From: an uncultured Schlesneria sp.
GTDB taxonomy: Bacteria > Planctomycetota > Planctomycetia > Planctomycetales > Planctomycetaceae
Direction: 5' to 3'
Length of the DNA stretch: 54,693 bases
Assembly (NCBI GenBank): GCA_903904835.1
Contig: CAIVEI010000057.1
Location: 1-54,693 of the forward strand
In this document: piece by piece, positions 28,408-37,106 of the stretch
Layout of the letters: every line of letters begins with the position of its first letter
Numbering within the stretch: position 1 is the stretch's first letter
Notes under the pieces: generated by a model
Told to the model about the DNA's origin: nothing
Seen by the model: the letters and a program-made list of their open reading frames with translations, nothing else
Databases searched by the model: none
Position numbers and translations under genes: made by a program

Positions 28408-28950
28408 ATGAAACAACCACTCACAGAGCAAATTCAAGAAGTCGCATCTTTGTTGACGTTGCTTCAAGTGAAAATCGTTTTTGCCGAAAGCTGCACGGGC
28501 GGGCTGATTTCAGCCTCATTAGCGCGAGCGCCAGGAATTTCTGATGTTCATTGCGGCTCAGCGGTCGTCTATCGACTTGATACCAAGTCCCAATGGCTGG
28601 GTGTTCCGGCCCCAATGCTGCTTGAGCCAGGTCCAGTTAGTCAACTCGTCGCGGAAGCGATGGCAACCGGGGTGCTGGAACGTACGCCAGAAGCCGACAT
28701 CGCGGCCTCAATTACGGGCCACCTTGGACCCAACGCGCCAGACTCGCAGGATGGGCTGGTATTTGTTGGCATCGCTATCCGCGGCAAAACTTGCCGGGTG
28801 ACAGAACATCGATTGCCGAAGTTTCTCTGCGAAGTAGGGAATTTCCCCTACCCGGGCGATACAGAGCGAGAGCAGCGCCAGTGGCAGGCCGTGACAATCG
28901 TTCTTGATGCGATCGCGAAAGCACTTCGTGAAGAGTTTCTGAGCTTCTGA
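28408..28950 (+). CDS. pncC: CinA C-terminal family, nicotinamide-nucleotide amidase
   Basis: 180 residues with AAAGGA before ATG 28408. It shows the family signature FAESCTGGLISASLARAPG followed by VHCGSAVVYRLDTKSQWLGVP and ASITGHLGPNAP, covering the catalytic Ser and nucleotide-binding loops of PncC/CinA-C. The enzyme deamidates nicotinamide mononucleotide to nicotinate mononucleotide in pyridine-nucleotide recycling. The N-terminal MoaB-like domain of full CinA is absent, giving the usual stand-alone length. The gene is close to and convergent with the lipoprotein gene (stop codons 5 bp apart). Confidence 0.9.
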   Translation: MKQPLTEQIQEVASLLTLLQVKIVFAESCTGGLISASLARAPGISDVHCGSAVVYRLDTKSQWLGVPAPMLLEPGPVSQLVAEAMATGVLERTPEADIAASITGHLGPNAPDSQDGLVFVGIAIRGKTCRVTEHRLPKFLCEVGNFPYPGDTEREQRQWQAVTIVLDAIAKALREEFLSF

Positions 28951-28955
28951 TCTCA

Positions 28956-29411
28956 CTACGGCATAGGAGCCGGTGCTGGTGCCGGGATTGGATCAGAATC
29001 TGTTGCCGGGTCGGTCGTTCGAGCCGCGGGGCCCGTATGCTGCATCATTTCGTCCATCAGGTCGGCATCGAGACGTCGTTGCACGCGTTTCGTGCGAACG
29101 GTCGGAGGCGGCATGACGTTGCTGGGAAAGTCATACGGAGTTAGCGGTGGATAAAGACTGCAGTCATCGTAACGATCGTAGCATCCGTTGTTGCAACAAC
29201 GTTTGCAGAACATGCGGTTGAATGGACTGCACCAATCGGGCTTACCCATTCGAGTAATGTCGAATCTTGGGTTATAGCAATGATCGAAATAGAGATGCGT
29301 GTCGTTGGCGTCGTCAACCACATTTGCGTAGTGGTCAAATAACGGGCAGCACTGGCAACCTGACGCCAAAGCAAGCAGGACTGATGCGATCGAAATCCAA
29401 CGAGTCTTCAT
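28956..29411 (-). CDS. Cys-rich lipoprotein, unknown function
   Basis: 151 residues. The signal has a lipobox (LALASGC) and the mature protein starts CQCCPLF. The region 45-85 is Cys- and Tyr-rich (FCKRCCNNGCYDRYDDC), suggesting metal binding or disulfides in the periplasm. The C terminus is a Pro/Ala tail. It appears to be a planctomycete-type protein without an assigned family. Monocistronic. Confidence 0.75.
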   Translation of the reverse strand: MKTRWISIASVLLALASGCQCCPLFDHYANVVDDANDTHLYFDHCYNPRFDITRMGKPDWCSPFNRMFCKRCCNNGCYDRYDDCSLYPPLTPYDFPSNVMPPPTVRTKRVQRRLDADLMDEMMQHTGPAARTTDPATDSDPIPAPAPAPMP

Positions 29412-29701
29412 TCAGAACCCCACTTTCTGCCAATCGGCTTCTTCATGAGATCGACCGACAGGTAGAGCTGGCTTGAACGGTTTTGCCGGTGATATCGGGG
29501 ATCACCCTCTGCCTGACAACCAAGACAGCTTTCGACCAGACTGCGGAATCGCTTAACTCATTCGTGTTATGGAAACGTCTGTCAAGACATTTGAGGGTCG
29601 GATGAGAAGGAATTGGCAGACTGTTTCCGTTTGGAATGGAAATGTGCAGTGGCTCTTTTTGCTGGTTTCCATAAAATCCCCCGATTCGGGTTCGCCCCCG
29701 T

Positions 29702-30565
29702 GTGTCGAAAACGCTTTCCGTCGAACCTCGCACCAGCAAGGATGGCCGATTGACTCGCTTTGAATTGGAAACCTGGGATTCAGGCCGGTTGATCGTCAAC
29801 CGCACGTTTGCCGATCTCTTGCGGCGACACGATTGGAAGACGTTTGCCACAATCTGGTCTTGTACGGCGGATGCGGCAATCGCGAAAAAGCTTCGCACAG
29901 ATCGCATTACGCTTCGATTCACTTTGGATGACAATGGAGTTCAACGCCCGTTCTACATCAAGCGACATGGCCGCTCTTCCTGGAAGGAATATCTTAAACC
30001 ATTCCTCCGGCTGACGTGGCCGATCCTGGGTGCACGTAACGAATGGAACGCAATCATCGATTTTCACAAAATCGGACTCCCCACGATGACACCTGTTGCA
30101 TTCGGCGAATCAGGGTCGGATTCGTTTCTGATTACCGAATCAATTGAAAACTGTCATAAATTATCAGAGGTACTTGCCAATTCGAAAAAAACGCCAACTC
30201 CCCCTTTGGCTCTTCGTCAGATTACTGTCATCGTCGCAAATCTGGCTCGGACCATGCACAGCGCTGGCCTGCATCACCAGGACTTTTATCTTGGCCATCT
30301 GATGCAGTCGCAAAAGAATTCCGAAACGATCTACATCATCGATCTCGGACGCGTACGCAAACAATCACCGTTATCACAACGCTGGATCATAAAAGACCTG
30401 GCTCAACTTAACTTTTCGGCCTCGACGGTCCCCTTGTTTGAACGGTTGAGGTTCTTGCGGGAATACCTTGGTCGTCCGTTCTCGGATAAGGACAGAGACC
30501 TGATGGCGCGAATCCAAGCCAAGACAAATGCCATCGCACGACATTCCCGCAAGAATCGACTTTAG
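29702..30565 (+). CDS. Lipopolysaccharide kinase (Kdo/WaaP) family protein
   Basis: 287 residues with a GTG start. It is a small kinase-like fold: FYIKRHGRSSWKEYLKPF carries the ATP-binding Lys, ARNEWNAI the paired Glu, LHHQDFYLGHLM is the catalytic loop with its Asp, and YIIDLGRV replaces the DFG-type metal-binding motif. WaaP-type kinases phosphorylate heptose in the lipopolysaccharide inner core at the cytoplasmic face. Other glycan genes are not adjacent, so the exact acceptor is inferred. It is convergent with the methyltransferase gene. Confidence 0.85.
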   Translation: MSKTLSVEPRTSKDGRLTRFELETWDSGRLIVNRTFADLLRRHDWKTFATIWSCTADAAIAKKLRTDRITLRFTLDDNGVQRPFYIKRHGRSSWKEYLKPFLRLTWPILGARNEWNAIIDFHKIGLPTMTPVAFGESGSDSFLITESIENCHKLSEVLANSKKTPTPPLALRQITVIVANLARTMHSAGLHHQDFYLGHLMQSQKNSETIYIIDLGRVRKQSPLSQRWIIKDLAQLNFSASTVPLFERLRFLREYLGRPFSDKDRDLMARIQAKTNAIARHSRKNRL

Positions 30566-30616
30566 CAATCAACCTTTTCAGATCTTTAGATCACTCAGAA
30601 TTTGTGCCAGCGACCA

Positions 30617-31927
30617 TTACTTTGAGACGACACGCTCAAGGTGCCACTCGCTGATTCCAAGCACCTTCTTCAAGCTCTCGTAGGATTCCCGTCGCATGGT
30701 CATATCGACGGCATGTGGATCTTGCCTTCGGACAGACCGAAGTAACAGATTTTTTGGAGTATGCTCGGTCTCAATAAACTCCAGTACCTGCGTCTTATAC
30801 CCGTGGAGTTCCAGAAACTGAGCTCGAAGCGCATCGGTCGCCAGCGATGCAAATCGATCCTTCAGTATCCCGTATTCAGTGAGACCTGGCAGAGTCTGTT
30901 TACCAATCGCGTGACAGACTTCGTGCTGGCAACATGGAACCGCCAGTATCGCATCACATTCCCATCGCAACGCTGCGGCCAGGGCGTCGTCCGTCGCGGT
31001 ATCACAGGCATGTAGCGACACGGCAAGATGAACGTGCTTTGACGGGACGTAACTTTCGATTCTGCCAATATGAAATTCCAGGCCAGCACAGTTCAATGTC
31101 TTGGCAATCCGGGAACAGTCTTCAATGACGTCCGATTTCACATCAAGACCGACTAGCGACACTTCCCGTTCGTGAATTTTCGTCAGCAGGTGATGGAGAG
31201 CGAACGTGAGATAACTTTTACCACAACCAAAATCGACAATGTGAATCGGCCCGGTTGCCGGCAGTTGCGGAAGGATATCCTCAACAAATTCGAGATAGCG
31301 GTTAATCTGTCGGAACTTGTGATACATGGCTGGCCGTACCTGACCGCTGGGCAGCATCACTCCGATTTCGATCAGGAATGGGCAGGGAACTCCCGCAGGT
31401 ATCAGGTATTGTTTCTGCCGATTGTGGCCTTCCCCTTCGGTCGGCTGCTGGGTTGGCGGCTTCCGTTTAATTTTTTGCGGTTTGCCATAGTTCCAGCGAA
31501 TCGTCAGATCGGCTTCCGTTGTGAAGACGTGAGCATCACCAAAATTCACTCCGAATACGCTCTTTGTCTGAGCGATCAATTCGTCTGCTGTCAGGTTGTC
31601 GTGTAGTTCTTGCGATTTGGACCTGACAGTCCACTGATACTTTGTTTCACCACCAACTTCGATCAGACGAACCGTCACTTTGGAAATCGCGGTTTCTGAC
31701 TTGGAAAGAGGTTGGCTCAGAACCAGTCTCAGAAACGTTCGGTCACGAAGCGATTCGGCGAGTAACGACATCAGTGTGGGTGTCGATGGCTTTTCGGGGC
31801 GCGGCTTCTTTTCGCCAGGCTTTAAGGCAGCACGGGGCTTCCCGCGAGTTGGGCGTTTGGGAACCGGCGGCTTGGATGAAGCCCTTAAGGCTGACGGGGC
31901 TTTCGATGAAGGCTTCGCGCGTGGCAT
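30617..31927 (-). CDS. SAM-dependent methyltransferase (Methyltransf_32 type)
   Basis: 436 residues. The N-terminal 45 residues are Lys/Pro/Arg-rich and disordered. The methyltransferase core begins at about 230: IHIVDFGCGKSYLTFALHHLL is the SAM-binding loop, followed by VSLVGLDVKSDVIEDC, VHLAVSLHACDTATDDALAAAL and ILAVPCCQHEVC, matching the METTL25/RRNAD1-related bacterial family. The substrate is unknown; rRNA or tRNA is a guess. It starts 5 bp after the stop of the acetyltransferase gene, so both are cotranscribed. Confidence 0.87.
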   Translation of the reverse strand: MPRAKPSSKAPSALRASSKPPVPKRPTRGKPRAALKPGEKKPRPEKPSTPTLMSLLAESLRDRTFLRLVLSQPLSKSETAISKVTVRLIEVGGETKYQWTVRSKSQELHDNLTADELIAQTKSVFGVNFGDAHVFTTEADLTIRWNYGKPQKIKRKPPTQQPTEGEGHNRQKQYLIPAGVPCPFLIEIGVMLPSGQVRPAMYHKFRQINRYLEFVEDILPQLPATGPIHIVDFGCGKSYLTFALHHLLTKIHEREVSLVGLDVKSDVIEDCSRIAKTLNCAGLEFHIGRIESYVPSKHVHLAVSLHACDTATDDALAAALRWECDAILAVPCCQHEVCHAIGKQTLPGLTEYGILKDRFASLATDALRAQFLELHGYKTQVLEFIETEHTPKNLLLRSVRRQDPHAVDMTMRRESYESLKKVLGISEWHLERVVSK

Positions 31928-31932
31928 ACTGT

Positions 31933-32373
31933 TTAATAGGTCTCTCTAGTTTGCAGGAACAATGCTTTCTTTTCACCGGGCAAAGTGAAATCAAATCCAC
32001 ATCTCTGAAAGAATTCGTCCGACGAGGTGATCGCCATCACTTCAAACACGTTCTGTTTTTTGGCCTGATCAATACAGGCAATGACGAGCGCTTTGCCGAT
32101 CCCTTGGCCTTGATGGTCGGGCGAGACTGCCAGGCTTCGCAACTCGGCAAGCTTCACCGAGTAGATTTCCAGGGCGGCAAAACCAACGATCTTCTTGCCA
32201 ATCACGGCGACAAAACCGTGCCGAGTCAGGTCTTCCAGTTCATCGTGCGTTCGTGGCAACAGACGGCCTTGTTCGACAAACGGTTCAATGAACTCTCCCA
32301 ATGCCTCAACATCCCTTAACGTGGCGGCACGAACGACGAACGAAGGTTTGGTTTGAGTACGCGACGACGGCAT
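31933..32373 (-). CDS. GNAT N-acetyltransferase (ArgA C-terminal-like)
   Basis: 147 residues from ATG 32373 (a GTG at 32382 would add 3). It has the GNAT fold with acetyl-CoA loop SLAVSPDHQGQGIGKALV preceded by KLAELR, and FFQRCGFDFTLPGEK near the end. The start (RAATLRDVEALGEFIEPFVEQGRLLPRT) is very like the acetyltransferase domain of N-acetylglutamate synthase, so a role in arginine synthesis is plausible. Without the kinase-like domain that is not certain. Middle gene of a three-gene run. Confidence 0.87.
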   Translation of the reverse strand: MPSSRTQTKPSFVVRAATLRDVEALGEFIEPFVEQGRLLPRTHDELEDLTRHGFVAVIGKKIVGFAALEIYSVKLAELRSLAVSPDHQGQGIGKALVIACIDQAKKQNVFEVMAITSSDEFFQRCGFDFTLPGEKKALFLQTRETY

Positions 32374-32400
32374 GGGGATCACAATTCAAATAAAGTAAGA

Positions 32401-33018
32401 CTATTTGTCGACGATCGTCACTTTCTTGACGCCATCGAGTTTCGGAAATTTTTCGTTCAGGTACTCATTGCCTCGAGTCATCAGTTCAAACTGGTCTGGC
32501 TTCTCGCCGTACTCACTGTTGATGTTGTCGACAACATCCATCCCTTCCACCACTTTGCCGAAGGGAGCAAATCCCTGGGAATCGAGCGACGAGTTGTCTT
32601 TATAACTGATAAAGATCTGTGATGAACGGGAATTCGGTAGACCCAATTTAGCAAACGTAACAAATCCACGTTTATTGGATTTCATCACGGGATCGTCTTT
32701 CATTTTGGCATCACGCCATTTGGCCGCAATCTTGGGGTCACCACTGATCCCGAATTGAACCATAAACCCCGGGACGACTCGAAAGAATTTGCAGTCGTCG
32801 TAAACGCCCGTCGTTACGAGATGGTAAAACCGATCGGCTCCGATCGGCGCCCATTCTCGTTCGACGTGAATCACAAAATTACCTGCCGTTGTCTCAAATT
32901 TTGCATCAAATGTCGCAGGTGCCTTCTTCTGCTTCGACCCCTCTTGTCCGAGAAGATTCAGTCCAAACGCGATGACTATTCCGCAAGTCACGAGTATCGA
33001 CCAGCCTCTGCTATTCAT
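32401..33018 (-). CDS. Cyclophilin-type peptidyl-prolyl isomerase, exported
   Basis: 205 residues with an AGGAGG ribosome binding site. A signal peptide or N-terminal anchor (WSILVTCGIVIAFGLNLLG) precedes the cyclophilin domain: FETTAGNFVIHVEREWAP, ADRFYHLVTTGVYDDCKFFR, VPGFMVQFGISGD and SSQIFISYKDNSSLDSQGF, AFG replaced by PFGKVVEGMDVVD. It helps fold periplasmic proteins by isomerising proline bonds. It is the first gene of the run with GNAT and the methyltransferase (27-bp gap). Confidence 0.93.
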   Translation of the reverse strand: MNSRGWSILVTCGIVIAFGLNLLGQEGSKQKKAPATFDAKFETTAGNFVIHVEREWAPIGADRFYHLVTTGVYDDCKFFRVVPGFMVQFGISGDPKIAAKWRDAKMKDDPVMKSNKRGFVTFAKLGLPNSRSSQIFISYKDNSSLDSQGFAPFGKVVEGMDVVDNINSEYGEKPDQFELMTRGNEYLNEKFPKLDGVKKVTIVDK

Positions 33019-33171
33019 TGTTTCCTCCTGAAATCAATTCCGTTTCGTCACGATCAAGGCCGAGCTGACGACGATTTTATCTCGAAACAGGCTCACAATG
33101 AAGGGACTTGCAAAATGAACTGACCAAACCTCAATCGCCGCAGTCGGTCGATTCGACCAAAGCCCGTTTCA

Positions 33172-35397
33172 TCACATTTTGAAATGGAATGTTCGTCGAA
33201 TGTACCGCCAACCCCACCCGAATGCCGACCGGCGAGCTGCCATAAACCTGGCAAACCCTCGTAAATTGGGCGTTAGCAGTTCAGGTGATTCATCGAGCAG
33301 CACTGTCGCCTGATACGCCGATTCCTGCAATTGTTCTCGACCTTCCCGATCGGCGGTCGTGGCAAGCAGCCCACCATTCTTTGACGCCAGGTTCTTTGGG
33401 GCAAAATCCGAATGAGCCGATGCGATTTGCGATATCGTTCCGTGAAACGTGTGCTGTGGCAGGTGATCAAACTTCAAGCCAACCTTCATTCCGATCGAAA
33501 CGTCATGGCGGTCTGCCTGATCAAGGTACATAATCGCCTGCATCTTGTCCGAGGGCGCAATACTTAACAACTCGGTTCGTTCTTCAAGAAACGCATTTTC
33601 GTTCTTTTCGTCGAGAGGAGTGCCGGTCCAGCCGACGAGTCGTTTCTTTTGCTGATCAAGCTTGGGTGCGGGGTTTCGCGGCGGAGCGATCACCGTTCCG
33701 GCGATCGGAGCTTTCACAACCAGATGCTTCATCTGCTCGTCCAATTCGGCGATCTGGTCATTCACTGATTTCAAACCCTCTTCCGCCATCGCCATTTCCG
33801 CACGGTCGTTAACCGCCCAGGCGTTTTGCCTGGCTGTTTCCTGGAGCAGTTTTTGTTTCGTCAAACGCCGTTTAGCGTCGTCCAGCCTGGGGTCATGCAG
33901 ACGAGCCAACTGCTGACCCGCTTCAACATGGTCGCCCGGCTGAACGTTCAATTCGACCAGTTCGCCGGGTACTTTGGTCACAACATGTCGTACGTCGTGC
34001 GGTTCAAGGACGAATGCAGCCCATTGGATAAAGGGGATTGGCATCAGTCCCAACGGAATGATAATGGCCGCCAGCACTGCCGCTGTCACCCCCAGACGCC
34101 ATTTCTGGATCGGTTTTTCGCGTGGCGTTGAGAGCAATTGATAAAAACTCATCCCCATTTGTACCAGAATTCCAGTGACAGAAAAGACCGCCATCGATTG
34201 CCCGAGACTCTGTAGCCCATACGGCTTGAGCACCGTATACAGGAACATCAGGATTCCGAACAAGACAAACCACCCATAAAGCTTCGAGGCGATCGCATAA
34301 ATGATAAACCAGTGTCGGTTCGTTTGTGGCATGAAGGGGTCGTGTCGAGGCTCGATACCCAGACATAACTGGGCTGCCATTTCCTGTGTCAGTTTATCAG
34401 CCTTCGGGCGCAGGTTGGGGATTTCAAGAAAATCGCTGAGCATGTAATAACCGTCAAGCCGCATCAGCGGATTGGCATTGAAAATCACCGTTGTCGCTGT
34501 CGTCACGAAAAAGACGTTCAGACACAAATAGTGGAATAAACCCGGTTCCGTCATCCACCAGAAGAAAATCGCAAACGCAGACAGCACAATTTCGATGATC
34601 ATCCCCGCCGCACCGATGATGATGCGAGGCCATTTATTCTTCAGCATCCATGAGTCTGACACATCGCAATAAAGGCACGGGCTGCCGACAAGCAACATCA
34701 CCCCCATTTCGTGACATTCACTGCCGAACATCTTGCACGAAAGGCCGTGACCGAATTCATGAATGATTTTCGAGCAAGCCAGTGTCATCCACAGGAAAAT
34801 CAGATTCGGCCAGCCAAAAAACTGGTTAAAAGCCGGTAATCCAGCCTGAAACGCTCGAAATTGGATTGCGAGCAACAGCCATGAACTTAACACGAACAGG
34901 ATCGCAATCACGGCGGTGACAGGGTGGTACATCCACCGCGTGTACGGAACCATCCGACCGAGAAACTGGTCGCAGTCCCAACCAGGAAGCCGCAGTGATA
35001 AGATATTTGTCAAACCACTGAAAATCTTCTGCCGACGCTTCTTCTGATTTTGTTCGATTCGAGCCTCAGCCTGACCCGGACGCGTGCTGTAAGCCAACCC
35101 CTTGTGATGCAGATCCGCAACCAGCAGTTGAGTGTCCGTCAAGGTGGGGCTGATCGCGGGAAATTCACGCACTAAATCGTCACGAATGGTTTCAAGATTC
35201 TTCCGACCATCAAGCAGAGTGAGCACCCGATACTGATCGGCTCGCAGTCGATGATACGTCAGTCCGACCGGGTCCTTGATAACGTAGTGAGAAACCCCCT
35301 GAAAATCGATCAGTTTGACGACAAGATCGTTCCGAGATCGTAGCGGTACAGGCCGCTGAGACGATCGCATCTCTTGAGTCGGAATCGCCATCGACAT
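33172..35397 (-). CDS. PqqD-like, M50 metalloprotease and HlyD fusion protein
   Basis: 741 residues. Residues about 25-105 look like a PqqD-type peptide-binding domain (YRVLTLLDGRKNLETIRDDL). A membrane M50 protease domain follows: KIIHEFGHGLSCKMFG with the zinc motif HEFGH at 213-217, a Cys-containing LVGSPCLYCDVSDSW, and NPLMRLDGYYMLSDFLEIPNL holding the third ligand Asp. After further helices a HlyD-type half begins near 455 (VVTKVPGELVELNVQPGDHVEAGQQLARL) with a coiled coil and LDQADRHDVSIGMKVGLKF. It resembles the YydH-like peptide zinc metalloproteases. With the stand-alone HlyD gene upstream it probably forms an export complex that processes or moves peptides; the cargo is not visible in the window. 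Confidence 0.88.
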   Translation of the reverse strand: MSMAIPTQEMRSSQRPVPLRSRNDLVVKLIDFQGVSHYVIKDPVGLTYHRLRADQYRVLTLLDGRKNLETIRDDLVREFPAISPTLTDTQLLVADLHHKGLAYSTRPGQAEARIEQNQKKRRQKIFSGLTNILSLRLPGWDCDQFLGRMVPYTRWMYHPVTAVIAILFVLSSWLLLAIQFRAFQAGLPAFNQFFGWPNLIFLWMTLACSKIIHEFGHGLSCKMFGSECHEMGVMLLVGSPCLYCDVSDSWMLKNKWPRIIIGAAGMIIEIVLSAFAIFFWWMTEPGLFHYLCLNVFFVTTATTVIFNANPLMRLDGYYMLSDFLEIPNLRPKADKLTQEMAAQLCLGIEPRHDPFMPQTNRHWFIIYAIASKLYGWFVLFGILMFLYTVLKPYGLQSLGQSMAVFSVTGILVQMGMSFYQLLSTPREKPIQKWRLGVTAAVLAAIIIPLGLMPIPFIQWAAFVLEPHDVRHVVTKVPGELVELNVQPGDHVEAGQQLARLHDPRLDDAKRRLTKQKLLQETARQNAWAVNDRAEMAMAEEGLKSVNDQIAELDEQMKHLVVKAPIAGTVIAPPRNPAPKLDQQKKRLVGWTGTPLDEKNENAFLEERTELLSIAPSDKMQAIMYLDQADRHDVSIGMKVGLKFDHLPQHTFHGTISQIASAHSDFAPKNLASKNGGLLATTADREGREQLQESAYQATVLLDESPELLTPNLRGFARFMAARRSAFGWGWRYIRRTFHFKM

Positions 35398-35545
35398 GAT
35401 CGGTTACCTATGTCCGCAGTCGCGGGTGTGTATTACGTTTGCCACCGGGGTGCGTCTTAGCTCATCTAAGTTTTTTTCAACTTTGTGATCGGGCATTGAC
35501 CTCGATCCTGCTGACAACGACATCCCCGTATTCCAGTATGAAGGA

Positions 35546-36511
35546 CTATTTTTGGTCCGAGGGCGGCTCGACCACTTTCTTGGCGCTTTCCGACTCTTTT
35601 TCCGTTGGCGACTTGGCTGTGGCCGATGGGCTTTCGACTTCGATTTCCATCGTCGCTTCCAGGCCAGCACGCAGAATGTTGTCTCGATTCCTGACTTCGG
35701 CGTAGATGCGTGTCGTCCGGTCAATCGGTTCGGAAACAACATCAACAAATGTGATTTGTCCTTCGAAAACTTCCTTCTCTTCTGGAAGATCATGATCGGC
35801 AACGTTCAAACGGACGTAAACCTTGGCTCCCTGCTTTGCATACCGAAGATCGGCCAGGGGGACGTATCCTTCCACGCGAACGCGATCGGTATTAATGATT
35901 TCCGCGACGGGATCACCCTGCCGAACCGCCTCACCCTTCTTTTTATAAATCCGGGTCACAACGCCATCGAATTCGGCCAGGACAGAATAGGTATTCAGTT
36001 CTGCCGCTGTGACAGCAGCGTTCAATTTGTTGAGGCCCAGTTCGTGCTCCGCCGCACTGATGGAGATCCCCGCCTTGTCGGCGGCCAATTTCGACTTGTC
36101 AATCTCCAATTGGGCGACAGGCTCACGCCCCCCCTTTTCGACAGCAAGCTGGTTCGCCTTAAGCATCCGATCATGCTCGCTGTCCGCAGCTTTTTTGGCG
36201 ATGCGAGCGAAATTCAACTCATTCTCGTTCGACGCTTTCTTTTCGGCGACCGCAAGATTCGCCTGAGCGACCTCATCGGCGATCAGGGCCACCAGGCTTC
36301 CCTTCGTGGCGGAATCCCCTTCTTTATATTTGACCGCCTTCAAGATCCCGGTTCGATCCGAAGCCAGAGTCACATGGTCAATCAGCGTGATATGACACTT
36401 GTCAAGGTGCACACGGCGAGACGGAGTTGACGGAACGGATTTGTCATCGGCAGCCGATGTCGATGCGAGCAGCAATAAAAGCGGCAGGTACGAAGCGCTG
36501 GATTGTTTCAT
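35546..36511 (-). CDS. HlyD/RND-type periplasmic adaptor protein
   Basis: 321 residues. A signal peptide (YLPLLLLLASTSAADD) is followed by a split lipoyl domain (GILKAVKYKEGDSATKGSLVALIADEV, then LAEFDGVVTRIYKKKGEAVRQGDPVAEI), a helical hairpin about 90-165, and a beta-barrel (VRVEGYVPLADLRYAKQGAKVYVRLN). The C terminus is Lys/Glu/Ser-rich. Such adaptors bridge an inner-membrane transporter with an outer-membrane channel. It lies 148 bp upstream of the PqqD-M50-HlyD gene on the same strand. The TolC-like gene at 52 kb is too far away to be its operon partner. Confidence 0.9.
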   Translation of the reverse strand: MKQSSASYLPLLLLLASTSAADDKSVPSTPSRRVHLDKCHITLIDHVTLASDRTGILKAVKYKEGDSATKGSLVALIADEVAQANLAVAEKKASNENELNFARIAKKAADSEHDRMLKANQLAVEKGGREPVAQLEIDKSKLAADKAGISISAAEHELGLNKLNAAVTAAELNTYSVLAEFDGVVTRIYKKKGEAVRQGDPVAEIINTDRVRVEGYVPLADLRYAKQGAKVYVRLNVADHDLPEEKEVFEGQITFVDVVSEPIDRTTRIYAEVRNRDNILRAGLEATMEIEVESPSATAKSPTEKESESAKKVVEPPSDQK

Positions 36512-37106
36512 CGCGAAAATCCTCTTTGCAAAACGTAATTAATTTCCACCCAATTTCTACGGCCAACATCAAAAGCAAGCAAGCACGATTTTCAGAGGCC
36601 TGTTTTCTCATTTTCTCATTCCTAAGCTCCCGCTTGGGCAATCGGCCAGACCAATTGATCTACCGCCGAATGGCCTGTCGCGGATTATTCGTTAGCCCGA
36701 CGCGCAAGGGATCTTCTCTTCGTTTTAACGGGAACAAGATTCCTCGCTTGCGCGTCGTGCTAACGTTTCAGGTTTTTTGTGATAACGGTTTAACTCTCAA
36801 TTGATAATGTTCTTGTGTCGAAACGCGGGGAATGCGTGAATAATATGGGCTACGACTTTCATTGCAGCAACGAGAACACAGCGCGAGCATTGCCCGCAAT
36901 CCCGCAGAAAATCTTCGCGGCGCACGAAGAAACGAATCGTTAGTAGTACAGCGGCTGATTAAAAGAAGTCTTAATTGTTGGGACGGAATCAATTTGAGTA
37001 CGATGACCCCATCGGGAAGTCGATTTTTTGTGAATTCCGGATGCCGAAATTTTCGCCCCAATCGCGTTGAATGAGTCCTGCTTCTTTTCTTCAAAGACCC
37101 CTCTCT
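36512..37106. other. Intergenic region with one palindromic element
   Basis: About 600 bp between divergent genes. Apart from the repeat at 36690-36766 I see nothing gene-like. Confidence 0.5.
36690..36766. repeat. GTTAGCCCGACGCG element, copy 1
   Basis: The arms GTTAGCCCGACGCGCAAG and its near complement CTTGCGCGTCGTGCTAAC flank a short core with GGATCTTCTCTTCG and ACGGG. Related copies lie at 46599-46703 and 54028-54083. MITE-like by shape; no target duplication identified. Confidence 0.75.

Noticed and set aside
35404-35802. Minus-strand frame of 132 codons rich in Arg/Lys/Ser
   Set aside because: It overlaps the clear HlyD adaptor gene in another frame and has no family features.
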